Below are positions 1 to 12,589 of a DNA stretch of 64,000 bases, in pieces. Below the pieces are notes generated by a model. The model did not search any database. It was not told the origin of the DNA and worked only from the letters and a program-made list of their open reading frames with translations. Position 1 is the first letter of the stretch; the number at the start of each line of letters is the position of its first letter. Source of the stretch: Sternotherus odoratus (lineage: Eukaryota; Chordata; Testudines; Kinosternidae); contig JAVMKO010000001.1 of the NCBI GenBank assembly GCA_032164245.1, positions 167,143,434 through 167,207,433 of the forward strand, given 5' to 3'. The translations under genes and the position numbers were made by a program.

Positions 1-2409
1 ATGTAATAAAATGCAATGCTTAGCTCATATTCTTATCTTTACATTTCAATCCTTTATTTACTTTTTACTATTATGGGATATATAGTGCTACACTCTTGCT
101 CCAAACACCATTAAAGGCCATATAAACTCCTTCTAGTTCTTTAAATTCCAGCTCCGAACCAAACACTTCCCTATCTCTATTTTGAGGTTATTTGGGCTCT
201 TCATCTTTTTTATGTGGAAGTTAGAGGTATATATACAGAAATTACTGCACCATTAATGGGAAACCATGACCTTTCCTTACTGAAAGGATTGTAAAAAAAG
301 CCTAACATTTTGCTCAAGCTTAGGTATAACATTTCCACAGCAAGAATTTGGCTTTATTAATGTCTCGTTAATATCAGGAAGGGCTTCAAAAGCAAAATAT
401 GTCTCTTCCTCTGCTACAAACATTAAACTCTTGAGGCTTGTCATCACTTGAAAATTAGGTCATGTCAGATGACATGGCTCTTCAAGGTTATGTTTTAGAA
501 CAGCATAAAACATGGCACTGTAGACAGAGACCATTATGCCACTTGATCATGGGTAAATCCTACTGGAACTACAGGGTTTATGTAAGGTGATTAGAATTGA
601 CCTATGTTTCCAGTAGGATTTACCCACAACTTGCTGAAATAGTGTTAAAACACAACTCAGCCCTGCTGATTACAAAATCACATTTAGCATCATGTTAATG
701 AAAATCACCTAATTTTCTAAGGACGACAAGAACTTAGAAACTTAGAATGTCATTTTGAGGGCTCTGTAACTTGTGGCTATTTTGAGTTTATTGTCTTCTC
801 TTTTTTCCCCCCTCCCTAGTTTCATTACCTGACGTTACTCTGAATTGCCTGTCATTTATTTTTTTTTGCAACATCTTTCTGATTTTATTCATGCAATTTT
901 GGATGTTATTGTCCCCCTGCCATCCCCAGTTGTGTATCAGCAGCAGATTTCATAGTCTTATCACACATTCTCTCTGCCGGGTCATTGCTGCCTGGGGATG
1001 TGTTCATTGAAGGAATAACAAAGGTATTTTATATTTTCCAATTTTAAACAAACATGATGCAAGGGGTAAATAAAAGAAACACCAAATACGTTTAGTGATA
1101 GTTTCTAAGGATGGGTAAAATTAGACCATTATGCCAAAACCATTTGAGATTTGGAAAAGTTTCATTAAGTTGCACTTCTTGTTTCTGAATCCCTCGTTTT
1201 AGCAGAGCAGGATCTCTGCCCACTGCTGTTGCAGCCTGATGCCGCCTCAGTAGCTATGCATCAAAGCATACAGCGCGCGTCTGGGAAGCTCTAAACCTGG
1301 CACATCTTGGGGCTAATGAAACCTTCCTCTGAAGATTCTAGGGTGGTGACAGGTGTTGTGAAGCTTGCTGTATGAAACAACAGCTGATATTGAGAAGGGA
1401 GAATGGCCAAACATCTCGTACAAAGGTTCTTGCGACAGAAAGGAGGCATTAGAATCCCTATATGATTGTTGGGAGTGAGAGAACAAGGCCCTAGTCACTC
1501 CTCTGAGGAGTGCTGCTACTGACGGGATGAGCTAGGTGCCTCATAATAGAAGCAGGGTGCAGAGGAGGAGCATATGCATATGATTTAACTCCGTTTAAAT
1601 AGGAGAAAAAAATGCAGAAAACTCTTCCAAACACACTGACAGCACATCACTACTTTTGTATCTTATTTCAGAATTATGAGATAGATGCAGAGTTTTGTCC
1701 TTGAATTTTTTCAGTTTCAAGAACACCAAAATACACTTCTAAAGCAGAAATCACACAGCAACGGTTATATACATGCTCTACTGGGCCAGCAGGAAAAAAT
1801 AATCATGTCAGTTCTTGGCAGCGGGTGGAACTGCAGTGTACGGGTACATTTTTAAGACCCAGCAAATAACCCATGCAACAAGATACCAGTGATCTGGTGA
1901 GTCACCCTGGCAGCCACACCAATGGGACCCTATTAACTCCAAGCCAGGAGTAAACTACAAAAAGTTCGAGTAACAATCTGAGTCAGAGGAAATATTAGTG
2001 ACAGAGAAATTCCTTCAGGGAGCAACCCCAGAACAGAAATCTGCAGACTGAAGTCTATCTTTGATGTCATGTAAGTTAACAGTAAAGACAATATCAGGGA
2101 AGGTGTAAATCTGAACCCTATCTAAATTGGGAATGTTATCTACTTAAACACACTGAAGGGATTAGTTGCATTAATTTTTAGTCTTGAAGCCACTCATGAG
2201 GTGTATAAAAAATTCCAAGGCATAGTTCTAGGAGAATTGCCCTCTCAGACAGAAGTAGAAGTCACAAGCAGAGATATGGTTACTTATTAAGATAGACCAG
2301 ATTTTCAAAATGTTCTCAGAACCTAGCTGCTCTCCCATTCCCTACCCCCACTGAGAACAATGGATAAACATTTTATTTGGGTACCTAAAAGAGGAGTTGC
2401 AGGCTGAAC
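1..2409. other. Intronic sequence, no gene; one hairpin
   Basis: AT-rich DNA with no supported ORF or clear transposon. The only structure seen is the inverted repeat at 550-626, listed separately. Confidence 0.6.
550..626. repeat. Perfect 19-bp inverted repeat
   Basis: The arm TGGGTAAATCCTACTGGAA (550-568) has its exact reverse complement at 608-626, with a 39-bp loop. It could be a MITE core or a chance-retained hairpin. No target duplication was identified. Confidence 0.8.
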
Positions 2410-2775
2410 TCTGAAAATTTTAAGAGCGGGTTAGACAAATACTTGTCAGGGATGGTCTGTATTAGTGGTGGGCAACCTGCGAGCCGCACGCAGCCCATCA
2501 GGGTAATTCGCTGGTGGGCCATGAGACAGTTTGTTTACATTGATCATCTGCAGGTACGTCCACCCGCAGCTGTGGTTCGCCGTTCCCAGTCAATGTAAAC
2601 AAACTGTCTCATGGCCCACTAGCGCATTACCCTGATGGGCCACATCTGGCCCATGGGTCGCAGGTTGCTCACCACTGGTCTAGATAATACTTAGTCCTGC
2701 TATGAATGCAGGGAACTGGAGTAAATGGCCGCTCGAGTCCCTTCCAGTCCTATGATTCTGTAATTCCATGAGTCT
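2410..2775 (+). mobile_element. CR1 LINE 3' end, split by a hAT MITE
   Basis: Flanking the MITE is a classic CR1 3' tail: TTAGACAAATACTTGTCAGG, then after the insertion TAGATAATACTTAGTCCTGC, and finally CTTCCAGTCCTATGATTCTG. It is 5'-truncated, as is usual for CR1. The insertion shows the hAT element is younger than this CR1. Confidence 0.85.
2463..2677. mobile_element. hAT-like palindromic MITE (AGTGGTGGGCAACC type)
   Basis: The ends are AGTGGTGGGCAACCTGCG and, inverted, CGCAGGTTGCTCACCACT, with one mismatch. The likely 8-bp target duplications are GTCTGTAT (2455-2462) and GTCTAGAT (2678-2685), 6 of 8 matching. The interior is itself an inverted repeat of about 50 bp (about 2491-2542 with 2590-2641), including GCCATGAGACAGTTTGTTTA and its complement. 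No transposase is encoded. Confidence 0.88.
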
Positions 2776-5700
2776 AAAATCTAATCCATGCTGTGCAGTA
2801 TTCAGAAAAAGGGTGTTAGCAGTCTGCCAGCATCATTAAACCTTGCTGCCTTGAACTGAGATTTTCTGATATACCAGCGCTTGAGAAAGAAGCATAATTA
2901 AAAAGTACTTTATGGATCCACTGATCTAGAAATATTGTAGAGATACAAAGTGCACCTTTCCCTCTTGGTCTGTTGTTATAATTCCCACCCAGCCCCAGTT
3001 GGTGCAAGAACAGCGTGTTTTAAAGTTCCCATCAACCTTCTGAAGAATGGTTTGTAATACCACCAGGTGGATCAGTCAGCCAGTTGAGGTGGTGATGACC
3101 TTTCATCTATAACCACTTCTTCCCACCCCCCATATAAAATTTCTCTCTAGCTGTGATTTTCTATTATATCTTAGCAGACTACACTTTTGCTGCTGGTGGT
3201 GCTACTGTAATGCTCTTTTATCTATTTTCTAGTTGTTATGTGCCTGATAATTATAATGTAAATGGGCTTTCATAGCTACTGGGTGATTCTTGTTTTTACT
3301 CTCTTTATAATAAATTACTCTTATTAAATTACAAATAGGAGCCTGGGGCTGTAGATTTGATATCCAGAGGCTATTAAAAACTTTCAACCTCATTTCTGAC
3401 AACTGGGGAATTAAACAAAAGTCCTCACATATGTTACAGTTATAATAAACAAGCGGTAGTTGCTTGTATTTTAAAGTGTTATCTATTCTGCAGATTTATT
3501 TTTCTTACCATTTTATGAAGACACAAGCTATATTTTATAGCTTTTAATAGTGTTTTCAATGCTGTATGGTTTTTAACACCATTTTACAATCTAGAAAATA
3601 AAATTTATTTTCTTGTACACCATTGCCTTGGCAAACAGCAATTTCCCCTAACCGCCCCCCCTCCCAATTTCCAATGAAGCTGAAATTACTATTTCAATTT
3701 CTTTTGATGTTTGCTTCTTGGTGGATGATGTTAGCATGTAACTCAGGCCCTGTTTACATGAAAAAATTGAACCAATTGAGTTAAACCAGGGCAAATGGCA
3801 CTGGTTCATCTTTCTTGTTTAGACAAAATCTATGAGCAGTTCACATTAGATAGCAGTGGCTGCAAAACCAGAAGAAGGGAAGCACACTTAGGTCACAGAA
3901 ACATGGTGGTGTTTCTTTAAAAAAATCCTCTGAGTGATGGATTTTTAAAAAGTATATATTTTTGGTGGCAAATAATATTTTTTAAATGGTCAAATCTGAG
4001 TTTTAATAAATTGAGTAGATTTTAATGAGCTTTAAAGTGATTCATTTTATACTTGTTAGAAGAAATACGTTAGGAGCTGTTAAATTTGGAGCTTAGGTGA
4101 TTAAAAAGCACTTAACAACCTTCCTCTTTTTTTGTTTTGTTTTTTGTTTGTTTGTTATTTTCTAGGGAGTGAACACAATTCATTCCATGCCATAATGTTT
4201 AAAGGTACAACAAATTGTTATGCTGGACTTAACATTCAATGGCAAGCCATAATGTATCAGTGTAAAAGAGGTGTATGGATGTTTGAATTTCTGTGTTTAT
4301 TCAGAAGCTTCAGCGGGTTAGGTGCCTCTGAAATTCTCTATTGGCTTTACACTGCTATCTCAGCCTCTTTTTCAATTAACATAGACTATGAATGTCGGCA
4401 GTGCACTGTGAAACCCCCCCAAACATTGCAAGATTCCCTTTGCTGACCTGAAGGAACAGGCCTCCTGAGTGCTAATTTTCATTAATTGAAGCTGAGGTGC
4501 ACAGCTGAATGGAATCTATATATATCCAAGAACAATATCCACTTCCATGTACCTCTCTGCCTTAGTCTTAAACCAAATATTACGCACTGGACAACACACA
4601 TACGTAGTGAAACAAACAGCTATTTGGGCAGACCCTGTAAAATCTGACTCATGCAAGTGAGCCTTACTTTACCAGAGAAGTCTGACTAATTTCAGACTAA
4701 TGCATAATGATAAGAAAAGCATTTCTTTAGCTCTGTTTGTTAGCAGGCCAAGGGGATCTTTCATTCTGGATGCAACATAACAAGTAGTTCTACATCAAAG
4801 AAAAAATAAATTCCAAAGTAGTAATGTATATTAATAGCATTTAAATCATTAATACTTGTTTCTACAATAAACTGTGTTTGGAACACGTCAGAAATAAAAT
4901 AAAAAAGAAACATAAGCTTGTTTCAAATGACAACTTTGAGCTTTCACTGGCATTCTCCTAGGGTGGACAAAGGTTAAAGAACAGTTATTTTTCTAAAAGG
5001 AAATATTTGTAAAATGAATAAAACACAATGTAAATCTTTTACACGAACAGAGAAAATCAAAATGCATATGGTCATGAGAAAAAGGAGTATTTTCCCCCTA
5101 ATATTTTCCTAATAGATTATTCCAAACATGTTAAGCCGCTTTCAGGAAACCTAGGTGACTCTAAAAGATTATGCAAATAATTATTTCATTTCTGCTACTT
5201 TTAGGGTGAGGTATCTTTTCCATTTTTAAATCTGTGAAGTCCCACCATTCCCTATCTCCACCACACAGCTGGCAGCTGTATCTAATGGATTATGCATAAT
5301 ATGCATGTGAGCCCAAGAAGCAAATACATTTATTCAGAGTTGAAAAGAAGCGGGAATGCTGCAGTCCTCTAGGCACAGTGGAGCAGAGATTCTTAAATAC
5401 ATTTTCATGATTTCCCCCTCCCCCACGTCCACAAGAAGAGGTTAAGTATCACCCCGTGCCCCCCCCCCCCCAAAAAAAAAGGAAATCAAAGGCCCTTCTA
5501 ATGCTGCTTTGTGTTTTGTTTTTTAAAGTAGGTTACTCTATAGCATCTATTCTCCCGTCTGGGGACATGTTCAAATCCCCATTAATGTTAATGGTGGTTA
5601 CACAAGGATATCAAAAGAATGGTAAATCATGATACCCTTTCCTACCTATTTCCCACAGAAATAGGCTATCTTCTTCTCACCTCCGTTCTGGGAATAGAAA

Positions 5701-5929
5701 AATGCCAGCTCTATTATAATGGCAATGACTAAGACTATAGGTATAATAAGAACCAGATTTCCCAGACATTTTAGAGCGTACCTCGTTCATTTAGTTGTGG
5801 TACTAGCTAGATAAACACAAGTGTTATGTTTTATGGGCTCTTGAGGTAGTTACTGCCAGCTCAAACTCAAAGCTTTAGTTAGCTTTGGATGATTGTTAAT
5901 GTTGTTGGTATAATGTTAGTGCTTAAGGA
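2776..5929. other. Intronic sequence, no gene
   Basis: AT-rich unique-looking DNA with poly(T), poly(C) and poly(A) runs (for example 5460-5480). At 3745-3850 a segment beginning GGCCCTGTTTACATG resembles the end of an old DNA transposon, but I cannot close its other end. The 104-codon ORF at 4132-4446 has a low-complexity, domain-free product and is not supported. Confidence 0.5.
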
Positions 5930-6065
5930 ATGACCAAGAATAGGGCCCCCATTGTGCTAGGCACCCTGCTGTCAGAGCATTAGATGGTCCCTGCCCCACA
6001 GAGCTGACACCTAAAAGAGACAAGACAGACACCGGGGAGTAAAAATGTACATTAAAAAGTGGTAC
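5925..6065 (+). repeat. Ancient interspersed repeat fragment
   Basis: Contains ATTGTGCTAGGCACCCTG and GATGGTCCCTGCCCCACAGA, followed by an AAGAGACAAGAC tail. This wording recurs in diverged form at about 22600-22660 and 29370-29400. It is a widespread amniote repeat motif whose family I cannot name with confidence. Confidence 0.5.
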
Positions 6066-7040
6066 ATCCTCTGTGAAATTTAGGATCAGGTCTTCAACTG
6101 GTGTCAATTGTATGCTGATTTACACCAGCTGAGGATTTAGTCTCAAGATCTCGTTAAGATAAAACTGAACAGCTGCTATTACTGGAGGGGTTAATGGAGA
6201 CATCTTTTCTAAATGTAAATTCCATTTTCTGCTTTTCCTGATTTCAAGCACAGAAAAGCAGGGACTGTAATTAAAGAATGGGTAGTCAGCACCGTTCACC
6301 AGTTGTGCATAAGCTTTAAACTAATAACTCAGCAATTAGAAGAAAAATGAGCAGTAATTACACAGATTTTTACTCACTGCTAGACAGATGGAACATTTTC
6401 TGCTCATTATTGGCAAACTGTCACTGCATTTATTTCATTTTTAGTGTTTACTGTTTGTTGTAGTTTGATTAGGAATAATTACAGACTAGGAAAAATATGA
6501 AGGAAATGAAAAGCTTTTTTTGGGGGGGGGGGAAATACAGCTGTTTCCACTCCCATCATCTTCAAGATGAACATAGCCTCCTTTCCATATTATTATTAAA
6601 TTAAGACATCACCTTAGTAAGCTTGGCGACCAAGCATATTAACACATTAGCCTTCCACATCCATGGGACTGACTCCATTTTTTTCTCAGATCACAGGTGA
6701 CCTTGGTCATTTCCCTAGTGGGCTTTGTTTCATATTACAAAACTATTGCACCATTTGGTATGCATTTATTGTGATTAGTAGTCCACTGTCAAAATAGCCC
6801 AGGAGTTGGAAAAGATTCTTAGAGGTACTGCTGGTATTCTGCTGGCTTTTCTTCCTTTATCACCACTATGTCAGAAATTTCCTGCAATACTCTTCTAAAG
6901 CCTTAAGTTTCAGTATCATTGGTTTCCACTGTATTACATTCAAAGGTTACGTAATATTGAAAATGTGGCAGACAAGAATGGTATTTTGGAACAACATGTG
7001 TGAAGTGGAATTCCTGGAAAATATCTAAGGGAAGATGAAT

Positions 7041-7116
7041 GCAAATGTTCCCTCCAGTTATGCAAAAACCAAGCCTTTGCAAATGTTCCCTCCAGTTATG
7101 CAAAAACCTAGCCTTT
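7041..7116. repeat. Tandem duplication, 38-bp unit x2
   Basis: GCAAATGTTCCCTCCAGTTA starts at 7041 and again at 7079. The two 38-bp copies differ at about two positions, so the duplication is recent. Confidence 0.92.
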
Positions 7117-7121
7117 GCATA

Positions 7122-7157
7122 GGTCCCTTCTTCAAGCTATGCCCTGAAGAAGGGACC
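7122..7157. repeat. Perfect 13-bp hairpin beside the tandem duplication
   Basis: GGTCCCTTCTTCA (7122-7134) pairs exactly with TGAAGAAGGGACC (7145-7157) across a 10-base loop. On the minus strand it is followed by no T-run, and there is no reason to call it a terminator in a eukaryotic intron. Confidence 0.85.
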
Positions 7158-7159
7158 AT

Positions 7160-9644
7160 TGTCTACTGATTACTTGTTCCCAGAATCTGAAGATCAGAGG
7201 CCTAGTGTGTTTATTCTGAGCTAAAGCTGTTTTGAACTTGTAACCACCGAAAAAAACTCTTTGTGAAGTTTGACTAATTGACTACTATCAGTGCCTTGCT
7301 GGAGTTGGGATGAGCTCTGGTAAGCTTATTGGCGTGTATAGGTTCTTTTACTATTTGTATATGTTTTCTCTGTAATGCTTTCACCTTGAGAATAAATATG
7401 CTTGCTTAAAAAGAGCTGTGTGGTAGCATATAACTGCTGGAAATTATGCTGTTTATAGCCTATAAGGAGAAGGCAAAGAACAGGTGCTGGCCTATTTAGG
7501 CAGTTTGGCTTGCTCGGAATAACACAATGTAGGCAGGGGAGTGTGCAGCCTGGAAAACCCAAGTCAGAAGGCAAAGAGTTATAGATCTCTTTCTGTCCAA
7601 GAGACGTGACAGCTGAGATGTGAACCAGGAACCAGCTGGGCCACAAGGGGGAATAAAGGTGCAGTTGCCCTGAACCATGAGAACCACTTTCAGTGGAACC
7701 TGCTATATAATGCTATAGAATATGCTATGCAAGATTTTAACAGTATGCCCACATTCCTAAACCACTCAGATTATGTTCACGAGGGTATATTTCCAGAGAC
7801 AAGCAAGGATTAGTCTGTGGTTCAGTCCACAAGTTTATTTGTTTTAAAGCTGGTACGTGAAGGGAGATGGAAGCTTACACAGTGCAGATGGAAACATGGG
7901 ACTGTGGCCTAGATTTTTAAAATAGATGGGCAGGAAACTGTTTTTCCATCCCATGAAAATGTTTGAGAGTTTGATTTTTTTCCCATCTCAAATCAAGATG
8001 AAAAGTTAAAATCTGAAATATTTACAAACCAGAAAACTTTTTTTTTTCCATTTTAGGTCAACTGAACTGTTTCATTTAGATTTCCACTTTGTTAAACCTT
8101 TTTTCACTCTAATTAAATACAATTTTGAAACCAAGTATTTCAAATGGGGAAAAAATGAAATTTTCATTTTGAAAATCTCAAAAGGAAATGTTTCAACAAT
8201 TTCAAAACTTCTCCTCCATAATTTTTTGATTCAGAAAATTCATCAAGCCCATGTTTTTTCACAAACTTTCAGTTTTCATGAATCAATGTTTTTGGACAAA
8301 GATGAGCCTAACTTTTATTGAAAGCTACTGGGACTTTGGCACCTAAGTTACTTCAAAAACTGACCTTTAGGCTTTTAAGTATGTTAGGCATTGCAACACT
8401 GAGTGGAACAGTGACACTAAAAATCTTAGCCTATGGTCTTAGGAAAAGTCATTGCAGGGCCGGCTATGAACTGAACAAGATAGCTGGACAAACTAATGGG
8501 GGTTTTATGTTACTTGCATCAACTGAATTCCATATGATATAGTCTGCAGGAGTTGGCAACACATTAGCCCCTAAGATTTGCTTGAATGTTTAGTGTTTAA
8601 CATTAGGATTGACCAATGAACACACTTATAAAGGCGTATGTATTCACGTTTTCAGTCTAAGCAGCAGCTAAAAGAAGAAATCCAAAATGATGGTCATAGG
8701 GTTTGGCAGCATCTACATATCACCACAAATTACTGTTCAGTTTCTCTTTTGGAACATCAAATTTTTTTGGCAGATAGCCATATTATCCTGATTAAAGACA
8801 TTTCAGATATTAAAAAGAAAAGCTATGAATTGAACAGTTCAGTCACACACATACAATATATAATGTTATATATCAGAAAAGGTTTGTTTCTACAATAGGT
8901 TCACACAAATATCACCTCTGAGGGGATTTTCTGCAGACTATAGGGTGTAACCTGAGGGCCAAACCTATGTAAAGAGGACTTTGAGTAAATGAGAATGAGG
9001 CCCACAAAACTGCTTTTAAATGTCTTGTGAATAAACTGCCTCTGCGAAATAATAGTCTCAATCCGGTTCTACACATGAATTTAAACAATGTCATTTTTGG
9101 AAGCTGATATGCAACCTGGCATGTCTTTCATGTTCACTAATAAAGTTATACATACAGAGAAATACTTATGGTACAGGTCCAGTAACATGCTAAACAAACC
9201 TTTAAATGATCAAAATAATATCCTTGATAAGGTCAGGCTAGAATTTGACACATGCATGAATGTTTTAGATCTAAAATCTTGATTTTTTATCGTAAGTATA
9301 TGAATGGCAAAAGAAAAGCAGTAGTAAGGATAATTTGCAAACAAACTGTACAGTCCATTTAGAACCCCTCTCCTGAGGCTTACTTTCCTCCCTAGTGTTT
9401 GTGACTTGGAGTGGCTTCTTCCCTCCCCTCTCATGGAAACGGGTCTTGGGTTCTTTTTTGTGACATCTGGTGCTTCACTGTGGCCCAAACACATGGGTGC
9501 TGTCCACTGAGAAAATGAATAATGCTACAACTGTTGGCCAGGAGTATAAAACCCAGCACACAAAAAAAACCCACATTAAAACAATAAAGTACATCAATAC
9601 AAACCCCAGCAAAGAAATGGCACACCCCAAAATAACAGTAAAAC
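7160..9644. other. Intronic sequence, no gene
   Basis: AT-rich. Between about 7950 and 8290 there is a run of AAAATTTTC/GAAAATTTT-like words that looks like a decayed old DNA transposon without recognisable ends. The remainder is featureless to me. Confidence 0.5.
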
Positions 9645-9801
9645 CATAGGCGTGCACAGTACATTTCATTAGGGTGCGCACTCAGCAGATTTTATTTATT
9701 TATTTTAAAGGTGCTGAACTCTGCATTGAAAGCCAATTTCTTTTTTTGAGACATTAGAGTGTGCCTGGGCACACCTGGCACACCCTGTGCGCACGCCTAT
9801 G
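9645..9801. mobile_element. hAT-like MITE (CATAGGCGTGC type)
   Basis: The terminal inverted repeats are CATAGGCGTGCACAG and CTGTGCGCACGCCTATG (one indel). Target duplications of 8 bp are AGTAAAAC (9637-9644) and AGTGAAAC (9802-9809), one mismatch. It is 157 bp with no coding capacity. TIRs plus 8-bp duplication place it with hAT-superfamily non-autonomous elements. Confidence 0.88.
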
Positions 9802-9809
9802 AGTGAAAC

Positions 9810-12246
9810 AAAGGTGGACTTTATTGGGAACAGGAAAATAGGATCTGGGAAAGGGTTAGGGGTTAATTGATAAGTATTAAAACTTCAACAAATCAATTAA
9901 TTCCCCACCTCCCAACACTCAACTCTTCCCAACCCCCGCTACCTCCCCGACACCTTTCAGGCAAGTGGTATGTTGAGAGTGAGTCCAGAGATGAGTGCAG
10001 CAGTGCTGTGAATGTTGGCTGGGTTAAACTCGTATGTACCCTTTTACAAGGACTTTGCCCCAATGGGACAGGTTCCTCTCCTGGCTCCCAGGTCTGGATT
10101 GCTGTAGAACTCGCAGTTGCCTCTTGGTAGCCAGCACCAGGTCACATCTCTGCTACTCTAGGTGCTAGCATCTGTGGGGCTGGAACTGCCTGACCCATGC
10201 ACTAGATCCCACAGTAGTTCAAAGATGCTCTTTGTGGGGAGGGGGAGTTTGTCAGAGATGCCTGGGCTGTTCTGCTTCTCTGTAAACGCCCAATCCCCAA
10301 ACACACAGCTCAAAATCTGAAATTAAAACTAGTCTCTTTGTGTCAGGCTGTTCCTGCCCACAGAAGGGCTGGGCAGCCCTGGCTCATCATTGGCCCAGAA
10401 AATTGCCTGTTCCTATTACTCCATGCAGAAACTTGCCCACTGACCTCAGCAGGGTAAAGTCTATTCTGTCCCCAAACCTGACTTCAAGCATGTCAGAGGG
10501 CTCTGAGGCTCAGGCCCAAGTCCCAGAAGCTGGTAATCGTCAAATGGGAGTTACACATTGAATAATGTATAGTGTGTTCTTTGACGTAACCCCTAGGGAC
10601 AACATGCTTAGAGATCATTGTGAAGCGTGCTTTGGTTAGGATTGTCTGATTTATCTGGTCCAGTAACATGAAACGGATATAAATCCAGATCCAGCCAACT
10701 TAATCTAAATAAACATTGTAGGTGTCTGTCAATTCTGAAGGTATCTGATTACATTCTAGCCTTTGGGGTTAACTTATTATCTGATATAATTATGCCTTAG
10801 TGCTCTGGCAATCTGAATGCATCTTACTAGAAAAAAAAATATGAACTGAGCAGCATGTATAAATAAAGTGGGTCTCTGGTAAAAAAAAAAAAAAAGAACA
10901 TTAAAAATTGTTTATCATCGTCCCTTACTCTTCTAGAGAAGACTCATGGAAGTTTACGGACAGTGTTTATGAGCCAAAGTATTAGTGACTAAGTCAGACC
11001 ACCCACTTCTTTCTTGAGCAAACTAAGCAAATTGTCCCTCTAAGATTGGAACACACCTACCCTTCCCCCATTACCCCGGCTCATCTGAGAATTCAACAAG
11101 TGTAGTCCTCTTAATTAAAGAAATACTAGACCAATTTAAATTCTTTGCCACCTTTTCTTAATTAGAGGATTGATCAAATGATAATATTAATAAAGGATTG
11201 TTTTATTAAAGTGTTATGTATCTTTTATATATTTACATCAACTTTGCATTGTTAACCATTACCCCACATAGACTGTGGGTTGGAGCCGTACTCAGGTCAA
11301 AAGAGAGTAATGTTTTCCTTTTTAAAGAAGTAACATGAAGAGAAAGGTTGAAAAAAATAGTTTGTGCCTTTTTGTGTGTGTTCTTTTACAATGTGTAAAG
11401 GAGGCCTAACAGGCTTTGTTTATTTTGTAGTTACAAATATCACAAATGTCAAAGCTGATCCTCCCTGATTTGTTGTAGGTCTTTCTTGGAAGACCCAACA
11501 TGTGTTTTGAGGACTGTTTCAGCTCTTACCTGCAGCAGAAAGAGTTTTGAACCTTTAACAAGAAAACTTTTTTTTCCTACTGTTTATTCAGGCATTTTAG
11601 TTCCCCAAAAGTTCTTAAAAAGAAAACAAAACCCAAAAGGTTCCAAGCAGTGTGACTAAAAATCACTTTTCTCTCAATAATAGTTCACTTCCACATAGTC
11701 AATGATGCCATAAACTTATCATTTTACCATTCACCTATAGAAGCTTCCAGGAAAAACAAGGTAAAAAAAATAAGATCTTAATTTTCATTTAAAAAACAAA
11801 CAAACCAAATAAAACAAAAACATTACAAAGCCAAAACATCTTTCAGGACTTCTTTGGATCAAACAGATAAGTTAAGACAGCACAAACCATTCTCCCACAA
11901 TCCCCTCTCTAGATGACCTTTAAAGAGACCATCCTAATCAATGGGTCCACCAGCATGGAGCAATTTGCAGGACTAGGCCTAAGTGACTCACCTAAGATCA
12001 GGCAATGAACTGTTCATTGTATTTATAACAACAACTAAGAGTGAAATCCAAACCCTTGCCCCACTGAAGTCAATAGAATTTGCCCTTCACTTCAGTGGGG
12101 AAAAGATTTCAACCCAAGACTCTTGACTCCCAGACCTGAGCAGTATCTACTGACAGTGTTACCTGTAATCCCTACCAAGCTCCAAACAAACTCTACATAC
12201 TAGATGTAAAGTTAAAACATCACCCCTCCTGGGGCCTGGCTTTGTA
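9810..12246. other. Intronic sequence with a possible retroposed 3' end
   Basis: No supported coding. AATAAA (10862-10867) lies 13 bases before a 15-base poly(A) (10881-10895), see findings. A MIR-like word and a short foldback occur at 11960-12110. Confidence 0.5.
12058..12102. repeat. Short foldback repeat (CACTGAAGTCAAT type)
   Basis: GCCCCACTGAAGT is mirrored by ACTTCAGTGGGG within 45 bp. Similar wording, ending CTTCAATGGG or CTTCAGTGGG, occurs at 15585, 47200-47390 and 54673-54715. It behaves like an old palindromic sauropsid repeat. Confidence 0.6.
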
Positions 12247-12463
12247 CAGGGCCAGCTCTAGGCACCAGCAAAGCAAGCAGGTGCTTGGGACAGCACATTT
12301 GCAGGGACAGCATTCGGGCCATCTTTTTTTTTTTTCCTTGGGGGAGAGCTCAGGGCTGGGGCAGAAGGGGGGTGCGGGTGGGAGGAGCCCAGGGCTGGGG
12401 TGGGGGGGCAGCCAAAAAAATTTTTTTTCACTTGGGGCAGCAAAAAACATAGAGCCAGCCCTG
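12247..12463. mobile_element. MITE with CAGGGCCAGCTCTA ends
   Basis: The left end CAGGGCCAGCTCTAGGCACC and right end TAGAGCCAGCCCTG are inverted repeats (about 12 of 14). The core is low-complexity and G-rich. The same family recurs at 20202 (left end), 22205-22324 (short, inverted) and 31074 (left end). A convincing target duplication was not found, so the superfamily (probably hAT) is inferred. Confidence 0.75.
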
Positions 12464-12589
12464 GACATGAGACTTGCATTAAGGAAGACATAGTGCTGTA
12501 ATTGTTTTTTTCCCCTGACCTAGAGTGAACATCTTCTCAAAGGATGATTTTGATATATGATCCATGTCTGCTCAAAGGACTTGTCTTCA

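Noticed and set aside
7122..7157. An intrinsic terminator
   Set aside because: The hairpin lacks a following T-run and the context is a vertebrate intron.
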